DNA of 64,000 nucleotides from Polyodon spathula (Eukaryota; Chordata; Actinopteri; Acipenseriformes; Polyodontidae), in NCBI RefSeq assembly GCF_017654505.1, contig NC_054570.1, positions 5,070,523 through 5,134,522 of the forward strand, in the 5' to 3' direction. Under the pieces are notes generated by a model. The model had not been told where the DNA came from, searched no databases, and saw only the letters and a list, made by a program, of their open reading frames with translations. Both the position numbers and the translations under genes were made by a program. This document shows, one piece after another, positions 19,501-29,500 of this stretch (position 1 is its first letter; every line of letters starts with the position of its first letter).

Positions 19501-22500
19501 TTGAAACCAGAAGCTGCTCTCTGACCTGGCCTGGGTGGAGTCTGGTTGCCCCTCCCCCTCTCCCGTGCAGGGGGGCAGGACTGCGGTTGCCGTGGCGCTG
19601 GACGTGTCAGCGGTTGCCACAGTGATCTCCTGGGCTTCCGAGGCGTCCTCCCCACAGTGAGGGCAGAAGAGCAGGCCTCCGAGCCGGGACACGCAGGAGC
19701 TGTGGAAGCGGTGAGTGATCCTGAAGTCAGGGTGACACTCCAGGAACGTGCCCTGCAGGGAGTGAGGGAGGAAGGGGAGGGGTGTGAAAGAAGAACAGGA
19801 CCCCGACAAACAGATAGACAAAGGGACAGGGGTACATACAGGGGTATAGAGACAGGGGTAGAGAGACAGGGGTAGAGAGGTGCAAAAGTATCCACAGCCC
19901 AGGCAGCGTCAGTGTTTGACCATCTTGGGGAGAAAGACAGGCAGGCTCACAGGAGGTGCAAACAGACCGACTCACGGAGGTGCAGAAGTATCCACAGCCG
20001 GGGCAGCAGTGGTGTTTGACCATCCTGGCGCGGTGCTGCTCACACAGGACCATGAGAGACACCTTGCTGGAGGGGCGCATCGTCTCCCGCTTCATTATCG
20101 TGTTACTGCAGCCGCTGAGCTGGGGGGGGGGGGGGGAGACACGCAATACACAGTGAAACCAAACAGCACCATCTCCATCAACGCCCTTCCCACCTCCTCT
20201 CACTTCTCCGTCGATCTCTCTCTAATCCTCTCTCTCCCTCCTCCTCTCACCTCTCCATCGATGCTCTCCGTTGCCATGCACACGTTCTTGGCTCTCTCGC
20301 TGATCCTCTCTATCTTCGGTGCCTCCATCCTGCAGCTGCACAGGGGTAGCTCCTCCAAACGTTCTGTCTCCATGGAAATCCCGTCGGTCGACAGGCCTGC
20401 GCACACGGGACCAGCACGGGACACGCAGTTCAGACAGACAGCGCCAGACAGGCTGCCAGACATTCACAGATTAACAGAAAGCCTTGCTCCCACCCAGTCT
20501 CTGCTCAGTTCTAACCACTAGAGCCAGCCTATCTCCCTCCCAGTTCCTTCTCAGATCTAACCACTACAGCCAGATTCCACCACCAGCTCTAACCACTACA
20601 GCCAGCCTCCCTCTCTCCCAGTTCTTGCTCAGCTCTAACCACTAGAGCCAGATTCCCCACCCAGCTCTAACCACTAGAGCTAGCCTCCCTCCTTCCCAGC
20701 CCTGCTGGGCTCTAACCACTAGAGCCAACTTCCCTCCCAGTCTTCCCAGTACCTGGGTGTTGTGGAGACAGGTTCTTCCCAGTATGCAGTGCTAGAGAGT
20801 CAAGGGGTACCTCTGTGTATTCACTGGTCAATGGACTGGGACCGCTGGTTCCTGAGACACAAATGCAAACTGGTTTGAACTGGTATTGAGACACATTGCA
20901 ATTTTTTTGCCGTTCACTCAATTAAAATATAAATACATTAACAAAACTACCGATACATTACAAACACAGCTATTGTGCCACTTGGTATGCTGCTGAAATC
21001 AGTGACTTTAATTCATCTTGCATTTGTATTCTTGTTTAAATTCACTTTGTATCCTTTTCTGTTTCAGTCGTCACATCCTGTGGGCTTTTTACAGCTCTCT
21101 CAGAGCCATCTCTAAACCTCATCAGGTACAGCACAGTCAAACCATTATTAGCTTGTGCTGCATGGCAGATGTTCCACCCCATGCCTAACCTGCGCCATTC
21201 CCCTGACCCTGCATCACCCACTCCCCTTACCCCTTCCCCCACTCAACTTACCTACATCGCCCACTCCCCTTAATCCCTGTCCCACTCCTTACCCCTCCTC
21301 CCCTCCCCTTACCAACCCCCTACTCAACTTACCTGCAACGCACACTCCCCTTACCCTCTCCTGCTACCCACGCTGCCCGCTCCCTTTACTCACCCCCCAC
21401 AGTGGGGGGCCTCCCCTTCCCCCATTCCCACACCGCCCACTCCCCTTACTCGCACCCCCCTTGCCTCCTTTCTTCTTGCGTTTTCGGGACGGCTTCACCC
21501 ACGGGCTCTCACTCCTCCATTTCTTCTTTCCCTTCTTCCTGGTGCCCGAGCTGGAGCTCTGTGAACAGACAGACAGACAGACAGACAGACAGACGGACGT
21601 CTGAATACTGACGGCCGGTTTCACAGACCCCAATTAGCACTCGTCATATGAGTGCATGAGAAAGTACCCTCTCAACCTGATTAGAAGCAGCCAACGAAAA
21701 CCTGGAAACATATTAGAAGCAGGGCTGTGTTCAGGTTCGTTCGCTAGCCAGGAATTCTAATTAGTTTGAAGGTTTGTCAGGTGGCATTCACGCACTGTAT
21801 GTTTTTTATTATTTTTTTTTTTTACAGTGTTTACAGAGTCTTTTGACAGTGTGTGAATACTATTTGTATAATACATATTACTTAAAAGTTGTTATTAAAA
21901 TCTGCTACCAAATCATTATACAATGGAGCAGGGTACAGTATCCAAAGCACTGAGGGGTACCTATAGCGGTTGTAGCGCTTCAGTAAAATAGGTACTGAAT
22001 ACCTCGTGTACAAGACAGTGTAAGAGAAGTGCTACGGTAGAATGTGTTTGAAACATACAAAATATACGCTAACACTAATAATTTTAATTTTGAAAACTGA
22101 GCAGCGTCCGCCCTTCCCCCCCTCCAGCGGCAAACCTTGAATTTCTAAACTCGCCATCTCGACAGCAAAGCATTGTAAAGCATAAGCTGTATTGAAAAAA
22201 ATGTCTCAAAACTCATCTGCTGTTTGGGATTTTTTATATATATAATATATATATATATATAATATAAATTTGTTCATCTGGACTATTTTCTGTTGTGGAA
22301 GGTTATACCTCAAAATGTTAATAAATCTTTAGAAACTACACAGATTTCTCCTTTATTTTTATAAAACGTTTATAAATCTGTTTTATAATAGCAGTAAGGC
22401 ATGCAAGGGCATGGGCTGTGCTGGACAGTGTCACTTCTTGGTTGGTTGCAGTAACGCACAACACACCAAATAGGGGTGTGACTCGAAGGACTGAAGGAAT

Positions 22501-24298
22501 ACTCACTCTGTCAGACTGGTTCCCAGACTCCTCTCCTTCGCTCTGCTGGCCCTCCAGCCCCTCTTCACCAGTCGACTGTAGCGAATAGAGAGAGCGAGGA
22601 GAGAGAGACAGACAAGCCTGTCATATAAATGTTATGTACAGAACAGAATTAGCAATTCAACTCTTCATCACACTTTGAGAAACGCTTTTCGGATATATGC
22701 CGGCATGTGACACACAGATGGGCAGGTGTACTCTCAATAGCTCTGTAATGTCTACACCTAGTTTCATGACTACTGTATAAAACAATTAGGAAAATGTGAA
22801 GCGCTAATAGAATTATGAAAGAGAGAAAAACATCTAGAAGTGTTTGCCACTACTTTTAAAGTACTTTATGAACGTTCCTGGTATATTCCTCATAACCCCT
22901 CTTCCATCCTCTCTCACCTTGCTGTCAGAGTCCGCTCGCTCGTCCATGGAGTAGCTGTCATAGAACAGTCTGAACTCCTCCCCCACCTCTGTCTCCCAGT
23001 CCTCCAGTGAATCAGCTCGCTCCTCCTCATGCTCAGGATCTACGGGCTCCGCCCCTAGGGTTTCTGGCCGCGCCTCCCCCGGCTCAGGCCCCTCCCTCTC
23101 TGCTTTGGGGGCGGGGTCATCAAGAGAGGCTGTCTCCTTCTCTACAGTGGACACGCCCTCCTTGTTCACAAACAAATACAAATGCACTGAACAAAAATAC
23201 AAACGTGTATAATGTAAAGGTAAAGTTTTGGTCCCATGTTTCATGAGCTGAAATAAAAGATCCTAGAAATTTTCCATATGCACAAAAAGCTTACTTGTGC
23301 ACAAATTTGTTTACAACCCTGTTAGTGAGCATTTCTCCTTTGCCAAGATAATCCATCCACCTGACAGGTGTGGCATATCAAGAAGCTGATTAAACAGCAT
23401 GATCATTACACAGGTGGACCTTGTGCTGGGGACAATAAAAGGCCACTCCAAAAACTGCAGTTTTGTCACACAACACAATGCCACAGATGTCTCAAGTTTT
23501 GAGGGAGCGTGCAATTGGCATGCTGACTGCAGGAATGTCATCCAGAGCTGTTGCCAGAGAATTGAATGTTCATTTCTCTACCATAAGCCGCCTCCAACGC
23601 AGTTTTAGAGAATTTGGCAGTACGTCCAACCGGCCTCACAATCGCAGACCATGTGTAACCACGCCAGCCCAGGACCTCCACATCCAGCTTCTTCACCTGC
23701 GGGATCGTCTGAGACCAGCCACTCGGACAGCTGATGAAACTGTGGGTCTGTCAGAAACTGTCTCAGGGAAGCTCATCTGTGTGCTCGTCGTCCTCACCAG
23801 GGTCTTCAGTGGGCAAATGCTCACCTTCGATGGCCACTGGCACGCTGGAGAAGCGTGCTCTTCACGGATGAATCCCGGTTTCAACTGTACCGGGCAGATG
23901 GCAGACAGCGTGTATGGCGTCGTGTGGGCGAGCGGTTTTTCTGATCCACATCCCTACCTTTTTTTTTTTTTTTTTAAGGTATCTGTGACCATCTGATGCA
24001 TATCTGTATTCGCAGTCATGTGAAATCCATAGATTAGGGCCTAATGAATTTATTTCAATTGACTGATTTCTTTATATGAACTGCAACTCAGTAACATCTT
24101 TGAAACCGTTTGTATTTTTGCTCAGTGTACATTTACACTGGAGTGCTACCTTCTTCAAAATGCCTTCTTACCTCTTACTCTCTTTATTAACAATATCACT
24201 ATGACTGCAATTTGGAAAGTCCCATTTCTGAAAGACTAGTGCAAATAGAGAGACAGACCACTATATTGAGCCTATACAGTGTACATTGTGTATGTAGG

Positions 24299-24330
<32 letters not shown>

Positions 24331-26503
24331 TACACATTTACACACACCTGTACAATAGCTGTGTTGCTGCTATTCTGTGTATTTTGTCCAGCAGGGGGCA
24401 CTGCAGCTGCCAATGCAGATTGCTTTGCAGCCTCACGCTCTGACTCCAGATCCATCTCTGCTGGGGAATCCAGCCTCCGCCTCTTAACAAGACCTGAGAC
24501 GGGCACAGGAGGGAGAGGGGAGAGAGGAGAGACGTGGAAGAATGGGTTTTACTCTTTCAAATTTTAAAGCAATATTCAAATATTCTTGAATTTTCAATTA
24601 GCAGGGAAACAAAAAGCCTGGTTGGTAGAGCAGCATGAACACACTGGGGTTGAGCTCTCTGCATGGGAGGGTCATCGGTGGTGATCGGGCTAATCTATCA
24701 TGCCATGCCCAGTGAAGAAACCGCGGCTTGGGTTTGTGTGGATCGCTTCTCTTCACCTGCTGTGGAGTCTCTCTGTCTCGCTCCTCAACCCGGTCTGGCA
24801 CGATGGATTGGTTATCACTGCCTTCTACACCAGGCGCTCTCACATTTCAATAGCAAGTACGTGATTTATCAACAAGAGGTACAATCCTTCCCTTGTGGCA
24901 GAATGATGGTACTGCAAGATCAGACTCCTATTAAAGCAGCTAATGAACTGGACTCAGTGCAATATGCAAAAGAATAGCCTTCTCGTTATGGTTATGTTAT
25001 TGACGCAAGTCCTGCTGAAACTTTGATGTTTGTCACATATTACATTCTTTCATAAATGATTGCCGTTATATACTAAATACACTATTATTAATTAACGTAA
25101 TGTGACATAAATGCTTGTTACCATCATCATTATTATTACTCATTAAGCAGAAGATCATGTTTTTGTGCCTCTCTTGTTTCAGCTGTGCACTGCTAATTAC
25201 AGAAGACAGTATTATGAAAAGCTGGAGCAGGTGTCTAGGCTATTAAGAATTGCTTTCTCGCATAAAGTCAGATACGCCGAAACAGACAGCGAGCGAGAGA
25301 TTGATACGATTCACTCGCAACAAGTATGGAAGAACTTTTTCGCAAGCTATCGCTTTCCAAAGGCTGTCCTAATGGCTCTGTGCGAGATGCTGGCTCCCAG
25401 GTCGCACAGAGCCAACATTTTGGGATTTTTCCTGAATACATTATAAAAAGAATCTGAGAGAGCGAGGTGGGGAAGAAGTTTGTTACTGTAGACTGAGGCT
25501 AATCAAGCAGGGAATAAAGCCTAGAATAGATGACTCTAAACAGCACGTGTGAAAATAAATTGGACCTGCGCATCTGACAAGCGCTGAATAAATGGACTGC
25601 TAAGGGTTAGGGTTTTATTACTGAGCTACAAGGCCCTACATTATCTTGATCCTGCAGAGCTGGTCTTTCAGTATGTCCCCAACATCCTCGATACTGATAG
25701 AGAGCAGAGTTACACTCTACTCTTCTCAAACTCTGGAACCCAGTCCCAAAAGGATCTCAGATTCTGTTCAATCCTTCAAAACTAACTTGAAGACTTATTC
25801 CCACTGTCTGGCCTGTCTGTCAATGCTCTTCGTGCTCAATACGCAGAGTGCTTCGAGGAGGCGAGGCTCATGAAGTGGAAGATTACTGCTGCTGTACCTG
25901 GTCTGCCCTCCTCCTGTGATGAAGCAGCAGAGCCTGGCTGCAGCGTTTCCTTCAGCTCCACTGGGGACTCGACCCTCCACACCTGCCAGCAGAGACACAC
26001 ACTTCAGCTACACGACGATCAGGGCGGGACAGAATTCCACTGACGTTGTCATTTTTAAGAATCATTTATGTAAAAAAAAACTAAAATTATGAAAATCAAG
26101 CAGACAAACACGTTAGTGACTTCATCAGTGTTACTGGCACTAGATGAGACTGAGTCAAGCAGACAAGCATTTCAGCTAGTGCCTTCATCAGTGTTACTGA
26201 CACTAAACTGAGTCAAGCAGACCAGCGTTTGGGCTAGTGCCTTCATCAGTGTTACTGACACTAGAAGAGACTGAGTCAAGCAGACAAGCATTTCAGCTAA
26301 TGCCTTCATCAGTGTTACTGGCACTAGAAGAGACTGAGTCAAGCAGACAAGCGTTTCAGCTAGTGCCTTCATCAGTGTTACTGACACTAGAAGAGACTGA
26401 GTCAAGCAGACAAGCGTTTCAGCTAGTGCCTTCATCAGTGTTACTGACACTAGAAGAGACTGAGTCAAGCAGACAAACGCTGTTGACTAAGATGCAGACG
26501 CAG

Positions 26504-26545
<42 letters not shown>

Positions 26546-29500
26546 TCCTCTGCAGCACTCACCTGAGCAGCCGAGGGTCTGTTCATGGTCTTGCGAGCGC
26601 GATGCACTTTGGGAGGGGGCGGGGGGGTGTCTGCGGCCCCCTCTCCTGCCCCCCCGGTACCCGGCAAGCTCAGCAGCCTCGTCACCAGGCCCTGAGCGGA
26701 GGCGGGGGGCTTTCCTGTTCCTGTCAAGGACATCTTGGCTCTGCTGGTCAGCACAGCCCCCACACTGCCAGGTTTGGAGAGGGGGGAGCAGGGGGGGAGG
26801 GTCTTCGCAGCGTGGCCTGCGTGGCAGGGGGGTTACAGATTAGGCTTGCACGGCAGTTTGTTATTTTAATGGTTTAATGCATAGTTATTAAATTAAACTA
26901 GTCGTTTCAAAGTACCAGAAACTGTACAGCAAATGCAAACCCTGCACCACTCAAATGTTAATGATGCTTTTCAAAGAATGACTTCCCCTCTTCTGGGATC
27001 GTTTCAAAATGTTAAAAAAATTGGACAATGAATTATAGGAATTTCACATTTTCCGCTTCACCCGGTTAAAGTGTTTCTAATCATTCGGAGTGGCTCTCGC
27101 ATCCTCTCTGAATCTGCCTTTTCCCTGGCTTTGGGCTCGTCTAGAGAATCCTAACTGCCAGGCACTGAAGTGCTTTTCTTAGTCAATTCAAATCGTGATG
27201 CCATATGTGACCTTACACTACTATTATTATTCTTGTTTGGAATCACAGTCTCTCATTTTCTGTTTTATTCATCACATCTTTAAAACATGTTCTGTCTAAA
27301 CTTAGAGAGAAGACAGGATTCTACTGAGGCCACAAGGGGAGCTTCACACTATTATTTTGACAAGTTCCCAGGATGTTGCAAAGGTTTCAAATAATACTGC
27401 TGATTCACTCCCCCCCCCCCTTTTTTTAAACCACTTTGCTAGCGCTGCACAAATCCATGAATCAGTAGCTGGCAATCAGACGAGGGTCACTGGTGTTGCT
27501 TGGGTTCATTTACCATTTCAAGTGAAACAGGGGAAACCCTCGGCTTGGGGTTGCGAGGATCGCTGCTTAGCAGTGACCCTTGCCTGTGGAGAGCTCAGTC
27601 TGAATAATGCGTTCACGCAGCTCTAGCTAGCGTGCAGCCTTGCTATAGAGCATGTTACATAGCTGGCATTCCCTTGCTTGCAGTGCCAGCACTAGGGGGT
27701 GCTGTGATGGCAGTTTTATCTGGTTTCTCACTTCTCTCCACCTCTCTGCTGTCTTTCCCTCCTCCTCCGGTGCCACTGTCACACTCCCTTTCTCCTCCCT
27801 CTTCATCTTTTCCTTTCTCTTGCACCGCTGGCTGTGAAATCAGCGCACCCATCTGCTCCGTCTCCTTGGGAACCGTTGTCAAGCTAGCGCTTGCTTCACC
27901 TGGCACGGAGGGGGGTATGGTCAATCCAGTTCATAGTCAGACTGTCTCTATCATGCAAAAGGGTACATTTTACAGTTATACCAGTAGTGATCCGATAACT
28001 GGTTATCCAGACAAGGCAAGAAATGTATGATGGAGAGATGAACTCTCAATAACTTATGCCATGCAACGTTAAACCCAGGTTTAAAACCTTCCTCGCGATT
28101 CAGAATGAGGGCCCTACCCATTTCACAGCCGTGAAAAAAAGTGACACATACCATGAAATTCATTCTGCACCTTGAAACGAAAGGAATAGACAGGTATTTT
28201 ATAGCAAAGTGCTATATACTAAACAAACGTTTAGCCTACTGTATAAACCCAATCTGTGGAGAACAGTAGTGATATCTGTGTTCAATGAGAATATGAGAGA
28301 GCCAGTCTCTACTCTTTCTCTGCCATGCTCACTCATTCATATATAGTTCTCAATTGTGCAGTTTTGAAAGCACGCTACCTGGCTCAGCAGTTGGAAAAAT
28401 AATTCCTGTATCGCTTTATAATTGCGTGGCATAAATTAACAATAGACATGCAATTGCATATTAATGTTAAATTAATCTTTAATAAATATGCAATAGCTGG
28501 TTTCTTGCTAAATGTTAACCAAACGTCGACTGAAAATGTAATTGCACATCACGTCCATTTATATTTTTGTTACCCTTGAAAATATGTAATCATTTCCCAT
28601 TGTTTACATGTTTTTAATTGAAAATAGTTAATCTGACTTAAATGTTAATTGAAAGTAACAAGGAATGGTTGAATTTAATATGCAATCGTATATCTATTTA
28701 ATATGAACATTTCCTGTGGAAGGTGACCAAACTACTTCGCTGACTTCCTCCACCAATCAGCTGCTTCCTTTATTGACTGACATGCTTTCAACAGTAGCAG
28801 GCTTCGACCCAAGGCAAGGCAACTGTCTTAACCTCCTGTAGCACCCCATCACTTAAAATGAAAACATGCGTTTGCTAGAACTGGTCTCTTTCAGACCCGT
28901 GCAGCCAGCGGAACTGCAAAATGGGTAGGATTTGTGGATCTATTGAGAGCTGGATCTTTTTGCTGTGAGCGCATCTTTACACCCCTAGAGGGCACTGCAT
29001 GTGTAACAGTCACCGTTCTCTGATTGGTCCGCTGTGTTTCTCTGGGACCCAACGGACACACCCTCTTCCTCAGCCTGCAAGTCTGGTTTACTCTCTCCCT
29101 GTTCAGAAAACAAATATCCACATTTTGTTGCCCGAGTGTTTAAGTTTGTAACATTGTGGAAATGCATGTTCTTATATACAGCAGTGCCATTAATTTAAAA
29201 TACACTTCCAGTTGACAAAGAAAATGATTTGCACCTTCCTACTAACTATACAGGTGTGATCAGTAACGTAAACAACACAGTATAACCCAGCGTGTTATGC
29301 ATATCAATCCTGTGCTGCACTAACCGCTACTGCAATATTGTGCATTGCTTTACACAAGACGTTTAAAACTATTAATTGTTGAAACGCATCCTGTGCCCAG
29401 CCGTCTCAGGTGTGGCTTTATCAATACGATCAGCTGTCAAAATGTAAACACAAGTACGTCTAGCCGTAGCGGTTCAGCGTACACGCCTACGTATAGGACG

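Noticed and set aside
19727..20203. A 158-codon minus-strand frame
   Set aside because: It is exon 12 of ehmt2 read through its intron and the partial duplicate.
24600..27640. A repeat pair sharing CGGCTTGGG and GGATCGCT at 24725 and 27540
   Set aside because: Only short shared words; not enough to call a family.
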